This document shows positions 7,986-15,464 of a stretch of DNA of 64,000 nucleotides, one piece after another. The position numbers were made by a program, and so were the translations under genes. Origin of the DNA: Allobosea sp. CRIB-10 (GTDB lineage Bacteria; Pseudomonadota; Alphaproteobacteria; Rhizobiales; Beijerinckiaceae); NCBI RefSeq assembly GCF_900112185.1, contig NZ_FOKP01000030.1, forward strand, positions 1 to 64,000, read 5' to 3'. Under the pieces are notes generated by a model. The model was not told where the DNA came from and made no database searches. It was given only the letters and a program-made list of their open reading frames with translations. The number at the start of each line of letters is the position of its first letter. Position 1 is the stretch's first letter.

Positions 7986-8996
7986 ATGCCGACCCGCCGC
8001 GCCTTCGCTTACCTCTGCTCCACCGCTTTTGCCTTCCTCGCCGCCTCCCCTGCCTTCGCCGACTGGGACAAGGCCAAGCTCGATGCCGGCATCAAGACCA
8101 TCGAACAGAGCACGAAAGGCCGCCTCGGCGTCGGCCTGACCGACCTCAAGGATCGCAAGAGCTGGTCCTACCGCGGGGCCGAGCCCTTCCCGCTGCAGAG
8201 CGTCTTCAAGCTGCCGCTCGCGATCGGCGTGCTGCAGGCGATCGAGGCCGGCAAGCTCAAGCTCGACCAGCCGATCACCGTCACCCGCAACGATCTCTCG
8301 CTCTATCACAGCCCGCTCGCCAAGGCCTTCAAGGGCGAGCGCAACGACTATCCGCTGCGCGAGCTTCTGGCCCGCTCGACCGGCGAGAGCGACAACACCG
8401 CCGCCGATCTTCTGTTACGCCTGATCGGCGGCCCACAGGCGCTGACCGCGATCCTGAGGGATGGCGGCGTCACCGGCATCTCGGTCGATCGCTATGAGCG
8501 CGTCTTCCAGCCGGAGATTCTCGGCCTGCCGGGCTATGGCTGGAACGAGGCGATCGACACCGCCAAGTTCTACGCCGCGATCAAGGCGATCCCGGCTGCC
8601 GAGCGCAAGAAGCGCCTCGCGGCGACGCTGACCGACAAGCGCGACGCCGCCTCGCCCGAATCCTCAATCGCCTTCCTCGAAGGCCTCGCCAAGGGCACCT
8701 GGCTGCGCGACCCCGCAAATGCCGCGCTGCTCGACAAGATCATGCTGGAGGCGAAGACCGGCCCGAACCGGATCAAGGCCGGGCTGCCGGCCGGTGCGCG
8801 CTTCGCCCACAAGACGGGCCTCGGTCCGAGCGCGGACGGGCTCAACCACGCCACCAACGACATCGGCATCGTCACCTTGCCGGACGGCCGCCGCTTCGCC
8901 ATCGCCGTCTATCTCGCCGGCGCGCAGGTCGGCGAAAAGGAGCGCGAAGCAGCCCATGCCGCGGTGGCACGGCTGGCGGTCGAAAGCCTGCGCTAG
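7986..8996 (+). CDS. bla: class A beta-lactamase
   Basis: A 336-residue serine beta-lactamase, exported to the periplasm to hydrolyse beta-lactams. MPTRRAFAYLCSTAFAFLAA is a signal peptide with a twin-arginine, probably cleaved after SPAFA. The active-site motifs are in order: QSVFKLP (S-x-x-K, about residue 70), ESDNTAADL (SDN loop, about 137), an omega-loop candidate glutamate in RYERVFQPE, and HKTGLG (KTG, about 275). The spacing resembles the chromosomal subclass A2 group more than TEM/SHV. The start at 7986 was chosen over an upstream GTG because it begins the signal peptide. No AmpR-type regulator is adjacent; the spectrum cannot be read from sequence. Confidence 0.88.
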   Translation: MPTRRAFAYLCSTAFAFLAASPAFADWDKAKLDAGIKTIEQSTKGRLGVGLTDLKDRKSWSYRGAEPFPLQSVFKLPLAIGVLQAIEAGKLKLDQPITVTRNDLSLYHSPLAKAFKGERNDYPLRELLARSTGESDNTAADLLLRLIGGPQALTAILRDGGVTGISVDRYERVFQPEILGLPGYGWNEAIDTAKFYAAIKAIPAAERKKRLAATLTDKRDAASPESSIAFLEGLAKGTWLRDPANAALLDKIMLEAKTGPNRIKAGLPAGARFAHKTGLGPSADGLNHATNDIGIVTLPDGRRFAIAVYLAGAQVGEKEREAAHAAVARLAVESLR

Positions 8997-9053
8997 ACTG
9001 CCCCAGCGCGGCGGCTTTTGCCGCAGCCGCCAGCAGCGCACGGCAAAGTTGCG

Positions 9054-9180
9054 TTGACAAATGGGGGACAAGCCCCCATTTGTGTTAGCTCGATCTAGGC
9101 CGAACGAATTGGCCCGCGCCTTTGTGCGCTTTGCTGACGACATTCTCCTCATCGAAACACGCATGGCGGTCGCCATGCGT
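9054..9180 (+). promoter_or_regulatory. cold-shock gene promoter and structured leader
   Basis: A perfect TTGACA at 9054-9059 overlaps an 11-bp hairpin, ACAAATGGGGG/CCCCCATTTGT (9057-9067 and 9073-9083). A second, near-continuous palindrome, ACGCATGGCG/CGCCATGCGT (9159-9168 and 9171-9180), lies 30 bases before the start codon. Long structured 5' leaders are typical of csp genes, where they act as thermosensitive switches. The -10 box is not clear. Confidence 0.5.
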
Positions 9181-9210
9181 GAACGATCACTTGCGACAAA
9201 GGGGCATGGC

Positions 9211-9420
9211 ATGGCCAACGGCACCGTGAAATGGTTCAACGGCACCAAGGGTTTCGGCTTCATCCAGCCGGATGATGGCGGCCAGGACGTGTTCGTCCAC
9301 ATCAGCGCTGTCGAGCGCGCCGGCCTGCGCGATCTGCGCGACGGCCAGAAGATCTCGTACGAGCTCGTCCAGGACAAGCGTTCTGGCAAGATGTCGGCCG
9401 ACAATCTGCGCGCCGAGTGA
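9211..9420 (+). CDS. cspA: cold-shock domain protein (CspA family)
   Basis: A 69-residue single cold-shock domain that binds single-stranded nucleic acid and melts RNA structure. RNP1 is KGFGFIQPD and RNP2 is DVFVHISAV, both intact, and the start TVKWFNGTKG is canonical. The ATG at 9211 has AAGGGG six bases upstream. The longer frame from 9061 is the leader. A terminator follows at 9509-9537, then rpsU, a pairing common in Rhizobiales. Expression is probably controlled through the structured leader. Confidence 0.95.
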   Translation: MANGTVKWFNGTKGFGFIQPDDGGQDVFVHISAVERAGLRDLRDGQKISYELVQDKRSGKMSADNLRAE

Positions 9421-9508
9421 GCTGATACGCTGTCCAGCGTGAGAGATCAGGGACAGGCGACCGCGGATGTACCGGCGCCAGGCCCGCTCCAGGCAGGATA
9501 GCTGAGGA

Positions 9509-9537
9509 AGGGTCGGGATCAGCCCGGCCCTTTTTAT
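9509..9537 (+). terminator. Rho-independent terminator after cspA
   Basis: GGGTCGGG (9510-9517) pairs with CCCGGCCC (9523-9530) with one G-U pair and loop ATCAG, followed by TTTTTATTT (9531-9539). It is a good terminator for the cold-shock transcript and is placed before rpsU. Confidence 0.8.
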
Positions 9538-9571
9538 TTCTAAGAGCTGGTTAGACCAGAAGGAAGTCCGA

Positions 9572-9838
9572 ATGCAGGTTCTCGTCCGCGACAACAATGT
9601 CGAGCAAGCCATCCGCGTCCTGAAGAAGAAATTGCAGCGCGAAGGCGTGTTTCGCGAGATGAAGCGGCGTTCTGCTTATGAGAAGCCTTCGGAGAAGCGC
9701 GTCCGCGAGAAGGCCGACGCCATCCGCCGTGCCCGCAAGCTCGCCCGCAAGCAGGCGCAGCGCGAGGGCCTGATCGCCGCGCCCAAGCCGAAGCCGCGTC
9801 CGGCCCGGCCGCCGCGTCCGGCAGCCGTCGCGTCCTGA
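9572..9838 (+). CDS. rpsU: 30S ribosomal protein S21
   Basis: Small-subunit protein near the anti-Shine-Dalgarno end of 16S rRNA, needed for initiation. It has 88 residues, starting [20 protein letters not shown], with the S21 core [20 protein letters not shown] and a long basic/proline tail ([12 protein letters not shown]) typical of alphaproteobacterial S21, which is longer than the enteric form. AAGGA precedes the start. The gene has its own start region after the csp terminator, and the next small gene follows closely. Confidence 0.95.
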   Translation: MQVLVRDNNVEQAIRVLKKKLQREGVFREMKRRSAYEKPSEKRVREKADAIRRARKLARKQAQREGLIAAPKPKPRPARPPRPAAVAS

Positions 9839-9861
9839 TCCTGATCAGAGGAGCCGCTGCC

Positions 9862-10128
9862 ATGGCAACAAAAGGACTGACCGCCGAGCAGGCCAAGCTG
9901 CGCGCGGAACGGAACTTCGCCAAGACCGAGCAGCGACGACAGGATGCCGAGAACGCCATGGAGGCGGTGCAGGCCGAGAGGCGTGCCGTCGCCGAGAAGA
10001 CTGCGAGGTTGCGCGCGTTACGGCTCGCCAAGGAGGCGGCGGATGCTGAAGCCGCCGCCCAAGCGGCGAAGAACGCACCGGTCAAGGTGCCCAAAGCTCG
10101 TCGCGCTAAAGTGGCGGCAGCCAAGTAG
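9862..10128 (+). CDS. small Lys/Ala-rich helical protein
   Basis: An 88-residue unrecognised protein. Residues about 8-70 look like one long amphipathic or coiled-coil helix (EQAKLRAERNFAKTEQRRQD, ARLRALRLAKEAADAEA), and the tail VPKARRAKVAAAK is basic. AGAGGAG gives a good ribosome site. It lies 23 bases after rpsU, so it is probably co-transcribed. Composition suggests nucleic-acid or ribosome association, but that is only inference from charge and context. Confidence 0.65.
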   Translation: MATKGLTAEQAKLRAERNFAKTEQRRQDAENAMEAVQAERRAVAEKTARLRALRLAKEAADAEAAAQAAKNAPVKVPKARRAKVAAAK

Positions 10129-10149
10129 CGGGTTCCCTGGGCGGGAACC

Positions 10150-11055
10150 TCAAATCTTCCGCTCGGCGATCCAGATGCCGCCCAGCACCAGAGCGAGCGC
10201 GAGGCCATGATAGAGCGCGATCTGCTCGCCTAGGATTGCGACGGCGAGCACCGGCGCGAACACCGGCACCAGATTGACGAAGACGCCGGCGCGGCCGGGG
10301 CCGATCAGCTCGATAGCCCGCATGAAAAAGAGTTGCGACAGGATCGAGGGGCCGATCACCACATAGATCAGGATCAGCCAGCCCTTCAGCGTCGGCCAGA
10401 AGGCCTTGCCGCTGGCGATCTCGACGCCAAGCAGCGGCAATGAGACCAGGCAGGCGACGATCGCCATCGCCGTGAAGAAGATCAGCCCGGGCATCGCCGG
10501 GCGCGTGCGGATGCCGACCGTGTACCCCGCATAGAAAATGCAGGCGATCATCATCCAGAGATCGCCCGGCACGAAGCTGAGCTGCGAGAGGACGTGCCAG
10601 TCGCCGCGGCTCGCCGTGACCAGCACGCCGACGATCGTCACGGCGACGCCGAGCGCCTGCAACCCGCCGATCGGCGTGCGGAAGGCGAAGAAGGCGCCGA
10701 GCAGCACGAAGACCGGGATCGAGCCCTGCAGAATGCCGATGTTGATCGCGGTGGTCGAATAGGCGGCGACGTACATCAGCGTGTTGAAGGCGGTGAAGCC
10801 GAAGGCGCCGAGCAGCGTCACTTTGAGCCAGTTCGCCTTCAGCGCCGGCCAGTGCTGGCGCAGGCCCTGGCGGAACAGATAGGGCATCACCGCGCAGACG
10901 AAGACCCAGCGCAGCGCGGTCAGCGTCATCGGCGCGATCTCGCCGACGGCGAGCCGGCTGGCCACGGCGTTGCCGGCCCACATCAGCGTGGTCAGCGTCA
11001 GCAGCAGATAGGCGTTTGCCCAGACTCGCTGCGGGAGGGAGGTCGCCGGCTGCAA
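10150..11055 (-). CDS. EamA/DMT-family inner-membrane transporter
   Basis: A 301-residue drug/metabolite transporter with ten predicted membrane helices in two EamA repeats. The repeat starts are visible as LTLTTLMWAGNAVASRLAVG and, in the second half, LILIYVVIGPSILSQLFFMR. These proteins export amino acids, nucleosides or other small metabolites; the substrate cannot be told. The start is TTG at 11055, with GAGGA nine bases upstream. A nearby ATG is out of frame. It is divergent from the glutamine amidotransferase gene. Confidence 0.85.
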   Translation of the reverse strand: MQPATSLPQRVWANAYLLLTLTTLMWAGNAVASRLAVGEIAPMTLTALRWVFVCAVMPYLFRQGLRQHWPALKANWLKVTLLGAFGFTAFNTLMYVAAYSTTAINIGILQGSIPVFVLLGAFFAFRTPIGGLQALGVAVTIVGVLVTASRGDWHVLSQLSFVPGDLWMMIACIFYAGYTVGIRTRPAMPGLIFFTAMAIVACLVSLPLLGVEIASGKAFWPTLKGWLILIYVVIGPSILSQLFFMRAIELIGPGRAGVFVNLVPVFAPVLAVAILGEQIALYHGLALALVLGGIWIAERKI

Positions 11056-11168
11056 GATGCATGGTCCTCATGTCTGCGGAGCGCTTGCATAGCCTTGCAC
11101 GCAGCGCTTGTCCTATGAGAGGACGCGCAACACAGCCCGTCGCCGGACGCAAACGTGCCGAGGAAGCC

Positions 11169-12050
11169 ATGAACGTGTTCAGCCCCAAGCCGCTCCGGGT
11201 CCTCGTCGTCGACGGCTACAAGCGCGAGCAGCGCGAGGAGTATGTCCGCGACTGGGGCGCGACCCCTTCCGAGGCCTATGCGGCGGAACTGCGCCGGATC
11301 GAGCCGTCCTCGGTGACCGACATCTGCCTGCCTGCGGACGAAGGCGCCAATCTGCCCGACGGCGCCGGCCTGTCCTCCTATGACGGCATCGCCCTGACCG
11401 GCTCCTCCCTGCACATCGACAGTCCCGAGCCGGCGGTGACCCGGCAGATCGACTTGATGCGGGCCATCTACAAGAGCGGCACGCCCTGCTTCGGCTCGTG
11501 CTGGGGCATCCAGATCGGCGCCGTCGCAGCCGGCGGCACGGTCACGCTCAACCCGAACGGCCTCGAGATCGGCTTCGCCCGCCGGATCAGCCTGACCGAA
11601 GCCGGCGCGAACCATCCGCTCCTCGCAGGCCGCCCCGCCGCCTTCGACGCCCCGGCGATCCATTTCGACAGCATCGTCGCCCCGCCGGACGATGCCACCA
11701 TCCTCGCTTCGAACGCGATGAGCCCGATCCAGGCGGCCGAGTTCCGCCAGGACGGCGGCAGCTTCTGGGGCGTGCAGTACCATCCGGAATTTTCGCTGCG
11801 CCTCGTCGCCACCATCCTGCGGCGGCACAGCCAGATCCTGATCGAGCGCGGCTTCCGCCGGGACGAGGCCGACACGAATGCCTGGCTCGCCGATCTCGAC
11901 GCGCTCGACGCCGATCCCGCCCGCCGCGACCTCGCCTGGGCGCATGGCCTGGACGACGAGGTGCTCGATCCGGTCAAGCGCGTGACCGAGCTGCGCAACT
12001 TCCTGGAGATGCGGGTGAAACCGCAGGCGAGCGTGCGCGGGCGGGCTTGA
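11169..12050 (+). CDS. class I glutamine amidotransferase-like protein
   Basis: A 293-residue GATase1 domain protein of the stand-alone, GMP-synthase-like group. The nucleophile cysteine is in CFGSCWGIQIG (about residue 107) and the catalytic histidine/glutamate are in VQYHPEFS (about 205). The C-terminal 70 residues after the domain are helical. Such proteins hydrolyse glutamine, or gamma-glutamyl compounds, for an unknown acceptor. The ATG at 11169 has GAGGA close upstream. No synthase partner is adjacent, so the substrate is open. Confidence 0.82.
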   Translation: MNVFSPKPLRVLVVDGYKREQREEYVRDWGATPSEAYAAELRRIEPSSVTDICLPADEGANLPDGAGLSSYDGIALTGSSLHIDSPEPAVTRQIDLMRAIYKSGTPCFGSCWGIQIGAVAAGGTVTLNPNGLEIGFARRISLTEAGANHPLLAGRPAAFDAPAIHFDSIVAPPDDATILASNAMSPIQAAEFRQDGGSFWGVQYHPEFSLRLVATILRRHSQILIERGFRRDEADTNAWLADLDALDADPARRDLAWAHGLDDEVLDPVKRVTELRNFLEMRVKPQASVRGRA

Positions 12051-12052
12051 TC

Positions 12053-12152
12053 CCGTCATGCTCGCCCTTGTGGCGAGCATCCACGCCTTGAACACAACGC
12101 TCGACTAGCGAAGCTAAGACGTGGATGGTCGGGACAAGCCCGACCATGACGG
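12053..12152. repeat. dispersed palindromic repeat, copy 1
   Basis: Starts CCGTCATGCTCGCCCTTGTG and ends GACAAGCCCGACCATGACGG, which are mirror images. ATCCACGCCTTGA is mirrored by ACGTGGAT. A near-identical element occurs at 17221-17314 in the same orientation, differing mainly in the central 20 bases. Confidence 0.88.
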
Positions 12153-12177
12153 ATACCACATCGTCTGGAGCGACGGG

Positions 12178-12783
12178 CTATGCGGCGTCAGCCACCTCGC
12201 TCACTGCCGCTCCGAACAGCTTTCCGCCAAGTTTGCGCGCCGTGTCGAGATGCTCCGACATCTCCGGCACCGGCACCAGGAACTCCGAGGTCACGACCGG
12301 CGCGCCGCAATAGCCGAAGATGCCGTGGTCGATCTGCGTCTTCATCGCGCCGTAATAGCCGTGGCGGGCGAAGGTGCGCATGTCCGCTCCGGCGAGCGCG
12401 ACGAGATGGACCGGCAAATGCCCGAGCTTCTTGACCGTCTTCATGTCCTCGAGCTCGTCATAGGCCCAGCCATTCGAGAAGACCCTGTCGATCCAGCCCT
12501 TCATCAGCGCCGGCATCGACCACCAGTAGATCGGATAGACCAGCACCAGCGCATCGGCCCGATCCACCCGCGCCTGCTCGAAGGCGATGTCGGCGGGCTG
12601 GGCGATCTCGCGGCGGTGGACGGAAAGATCGTTCAGCGAAAAGCGCGGATCGAAGCCTTCCCCGGCGAGGTCGGCGATCTCGACGCTGTGGCCGGCGCCG
12701 GAAACGCCATCGGCCAGCGCCTGCGCCACGGCATGGCTGAGGGAGGCGGGGTCGGGATGGGCGACGACGACGAGGGCGTGCAT
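12178..12783 (-). CDS. NAD(P)H-dependent quinone oxidoreductase, flavodoxin fold
   Basis: A 201-residue FMN protein of the NQO/KefF/MdaB group that reduces quinones by two electrons. It begins MHALVVVAHPDPASLSHAVA. The flavin/substrate loop is LVLVYPIYWWSMPALMKGW and the family motif is FSNGWAYD. The ATG at 12783 has AGGAG at good spacing; an ATG ten codons upstream lacks one. It is divergent from a TetR gene across 77 bases with repeated operator-like boxes, so it is probably the target of that repressor, induced by electrophiles or quinones. Confidence 0.88.
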   Translation of the reverse strand: MHALVVVAHPDPASLSHAVAQALADGVSGAGHSVEIADLAGEGFDPRFSLNDLSVHRREIAQPADIAFEQARVDRADALVLVYPIYWWSMPALMKGWIDRVFSNGWAYDELEDMKTVKKLGHLPVHLVALAGADMRTFARHGYYGAMKTQIDHGIFGYCGAPVVTSEFLVPVPEMSEHLDTARKLGGKLFGAAVSEVADAA

Positions 12784-12827
12784 GGGATGTCTCCTGCGGT
12801 GATTGCGGTCCATCGTGGATCGCTATA

Positions 12828-12852
12828 TACTTTTCGTAAGTTACTTTTGGTA
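12828..12852. promoter_or_regulatory. candidate TetR operator (direct repeats)
   Basis: TACTTTTCGTA (12828-12838) and TACTTTTGGTA (12842-12852) are 11-base direct repeats differing at one base and set 14 bases apart, in an AT-rich island between the divergent quinone reductase and TetR genes. The placement suits a shared control site. Confidence 0.55.
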
Positions 12853-12860
12853 CATAAGAT

Positions 12861-13469
12861 ATGTCAAGCCTCGATATCGACCGGCCGCGCCGTCAGCGCC
12901 TGACACGCGAGGATCGCCAGCGCCAGCTGATCGAGACCGCCTGGCGGATCGTCGGCGAGGAAGGCACCGATGCCCTGACGCTCGGCCGCCTCGCCGAGCG
13001 GGCCGGCGTCGCCAAGCCGGTGGTCTACAGCCATTTCACCACCCGCAATGGCCTGCTGATCGCGCTCTATCGCGACTTCGACACCAGGGAATACGCGATC
13101 ATGGAAGCGGCGCTCGACGCCAGCGAAGCCAGCCTCGCAGGCAAGGCGGGGGCGATCGCCTCGTCCTATGTCGACTGCGTCCTGACCCAGGGCCGCGAGA
13201 TTCCAGGCGTCGTCGCGGCCCTGGCCGGCTCGCCCGAGCTCGCCGCGGTCAAGCGCGACTGCGACCTGATCTTCCTCGAGCGCTGCCGGGCCCTGCTCGC
13301 CCCCTTCGCCGGCGGCCGGGCGATCCCGACCGCCGGCTTGCGCGCCATGCTGGGCGCCGCCGAAGGGTTGTCGCATGCCGCCGCGACGGACGAGATCGGC
13401 GCCGACGAGGCGAAGCGGGAGCTGTTCGAGACGATCACCGCCATGGTCGCGCGCAGCGCGAAGGGCTAG
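12861..13469 (+). CDS. TetR/AcrR-family transcriptional regulator
   Basis: 202 residues with an N-terminal TetR helix-turn-helix: RQRQLIETAWRIVGEEG, then LTLGRLAERAGVAKPVVYSH (about residues 40-60). The C-terminal ligand domain is alanine-rich. The start ATG at 12861 has almost no Shine-Dalgarno and lies nine bases after the last operator-like box, so the message may be near-leaderless. Divergence from the quinone oxidoreductase indicates local repression of that gene and itself. Confidence 0.9.
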   Translation: MSSLDIDRPRRQRLTREDRQRQLIETAWRIVGEEGTDALTLGRLAERAGVAKPVVYSHFTTRNGLLIALYRDFDTREYAIMEAALDASEASLAGKAGAIASSYVDCVLTQGREIPGVVAALAGSPELAAVKRDCDLIFLERCRALLAPFAGGRAIPTAGLRAMLGAAEGLSHAAATDEIGADEAKRELFETITAMVARSAKG

Positions 13470-13549
13470 CGAGCCGTCTGCGGGGTTCCCCACGCGCCGC
13501 CGGCCCTGTAAACGCGCCGCAACCCCAGTTCTCCAGCGTCCCGGACATC

Positions 13550-15172
13550 ATGATTCGCCTCGAAAGCATCGGCAAGCAGAACGGCCAGCAGATCATCTTC
13601 ATCGAGGCCTCGGCGGCGCTGCAGAAGGGCGAGAAGGTCGGCCTCGTCGGGCCCAACGGCGCCGGCAAGACCACCTTGTTCCGGCTGATCACCGGCGAGG
13701 ACCTGCCCGACGAAGGCCAGGTCAGCGTCGATCGCGGCACCACGATCGGCTATTTCAGCCAGGATGTCGGCGACATGAAGGGCCGCAGCGCCGTCTCCGA
13801 GGTGATGGATGGCGCAGGTCCGATCAGCGCTATCGCCGCCGAGCTGAAGGAGCTGGAGACGGCGCTGGGCGATCCCGACCGCGCCGACGAGATGGAGGAG
13901 CTGATCGCCCGCTATGGCGAGGTGCAGGGCCGCTTCGAGGAGCTCGACGGCTATGCGCTCGACGGTCGCGCCCGCGAGGTGCTCGCCGGCCTCGGCTTCA
14001 GCCAGGAGATGATGGAGGGCGATGTCGGCGCCCTCTCCGGCGGCTGGAAGATGCGCGTCGCGCTCGCCCGCATCCTGCTGATGCGCCCCGACGTGATGCT
14101 GCTCGACGAGCCGAGCAACCATCTCGACATCGAGAGCCTGATCTGGCTGGAGAGCTTCCTCAAGGGCTATGACGGCGCGCTTCTGATGACCTCGCACGAC
14201 CGCGAATTCATGAACCGCATCGTCGGCAAGATCGTCGAGATCGATGCCGGCACGCTGACCAGCTATTCCGGCGACTACGAGTTCTACCAGCAGCAGCGCG
14301 CGCTTGCCGAAAAACAGCAGCAGGCGCAGTTCGAGCGCCAGCAGGCGATGCTCGCCAAGGAGGTCGCCTTCATCGAGCGCTTCAAGGCCCGCGCCTCCCA
14401 TGCGGCGCAGGTGCAGAGCCGCGTCAAGAAGCTCGACAAGATCGAGCGCGTCGAGCCGCCCAAGCGCCGCCAGACCGTGCAGTTCGAGTTCCAGCCGGCG
14501 CCGCGCTCGGGCGACGACGTCGCGATGCTGAAGGGCGTGCATGTCCGCTATGGCGCCAGGACCATCTATGACGGGCTCGACTTCAACGTCCGGCGCAAGG
14601 AGCGCTGGTGCGTGATGGGCGTCAATGGCGCCGGCAAGTCGACGCTGCTCAAGCTGATCGCCGGCGCCTCGCAGCCGGACAGCGGCTCGGTCGCGATCGG
14701 GGCCAGCGTCAAGATGGGCTATTTCGCCCAGCACGCCATGGAACTGCTCGACGGCGACGCCACCATCTTCCAGTCGCTCGAAGGCTCGTTCCCGCAGGCG
14801 GGGCAAGGCTCGCTGCGCGCGCTCGCCGGCTGCTTCGGCTTCTCGGGCGACGATGTCGAGAAGCGCTGCCGCTTCCTCTCCGGTGGCGAGAAGGCCCGGC
14901 TTGTCATGGCGAAGATGCTCTACGACCCGCCGAATTTCCTGGTGCTCGACGAGCCGACCAACCATCTGGACATCGCCACCAAGGAGATGCTGATCACGGC
15001 GCTGGCGCAATACGAGGGCACCATGCTCTTCGTCAGCCACGATCGCCATTTCCTGGCGGCGCTCTCCAACCGGGTGCTGGAGCTGACGCCGGAAGGCGTC
15101 CACCTTTATGGCGGCGGCTACACCGAATACGTCGCCAGCACCGGCCAGGAGGCACCTGGCTTGAGGGGGTGA
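13550..15172 (+). CDS. ABC-F family ATPase (translation factor type)
   Basis: A soluble protein of 540 residues with two ABC domains and no membrane part. Domain 1: [35 protein letters not shown]. Domain 2: GVNGAGKST, LSGGEKARLVMAK, FLVLDEPTNHLDI. Between them lies the charged linker QQQRALAEKQQQAQFERQQA and onward, the P-site tRNA interaction motif of EttA/Uup/YheS-type proteins that act on ribosomes. A long C-terminal coiled coil as in Uup is absent. The ATG at 13550 (MIRLESIGKQNGQQ) is used; the open frame upstream overlaps the TetR gene out of phase and is not coding. The specific role, stalling relief or antibiotic protection, is undetermined. Confidence 0.9.
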   Translation: MIRLESIGKQNGQQIIFIEASAALQKGEKVGLVGPNGAGKTTLFRLITGEDLPDEGQVSVDRGTTIGYFSQDVGDMKGRSAVSEVMDGAGPISAIAAELKELETALGDPDRADEMEELIARYGEVQGRFEELDGYALDGRAREVLAGLGFSQEMMEGDVGALSGGWKMRVALARILLMRPDVMLLDEPSNHLDIESLIWLESFLKGYDGALLMTSHDREFMNRIVGKIVEIDAGTLTSYSGDYEFYQQQRALAEKQQQAQFERQQAMLAKEVAFIERFKARASHAAQVQSRVKKLDKIERVEPPKRRQTVQFEFQPAPRSGDDVAMLKGVHVRYGARTIYDGLDFNVRRKERWCVMGVNGAGKSTLLKLIAGASQPDSGSVAIGASVKMGYFAQHAMELLDGDATIFQSLEGSFPQAGQGSLRALAGCFGFSGDDVEKRCRFLSGGEKARLVMAKMLYDPPNFLVLDEPTNHLDIATKEMLITALAQYEGTMLFVSHDRHFLAALSNRVLELTPEGVHLYGGGYTEYVASTGQEAPGLRG

Positions 15173-15256
15173 AGGCGCCAGCCAAGCATTGACGCAGCGA
15201 AAACCGCGCTGGCGTCGGCAAGGGCGAGCCATCATCGCCGGGCGGTGATGGCGCCT

Positions 15257-15370
15257 AGAGCCCGTTCCGATCAGCTTGCACCGCAAGCTGATCGGCAAAA
15301 GCGGTCTCTAACCAAAAGTGAGAGACGGATTCGCCGATCAGGTTGGTTCAACCTGATCGGATCCGGCTCT
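15257..15370. repeat. compound hairpin repeat (CCGATCAG type)
   Basis: Two perfect hairpins occur in tandem. CCGATCAGCTTGC/GCAAGCTGATCGG spans 15267-15279 and 15283-15295. CCGATCAGGTT/AACCTGATCGG spans 15334-15344 and 15350-15360. AGAGCC (15257) and GGCTCT (15365) close the outside. Most of the 292-base gene-free gap is this element. Confidence 0.85.
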
Positions 15371-15464
15371 CGCGGCGCTGTCCCGCGTTCCGGCTCAATT
15401 CCGCCCTCGCCGCGCCGAAATCCACCGGACAAATCGCGGCCGCTTGATTTGTCGGGGGATCACC

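Noticed and set aside
5762-7987. Long open frame (741 codons) on the minus strand
   Set aside because: It is antisense to serA and the HicBA pair; its translation is a GC-driven Asp/Arg/Leu-rich shadow without any family motif.
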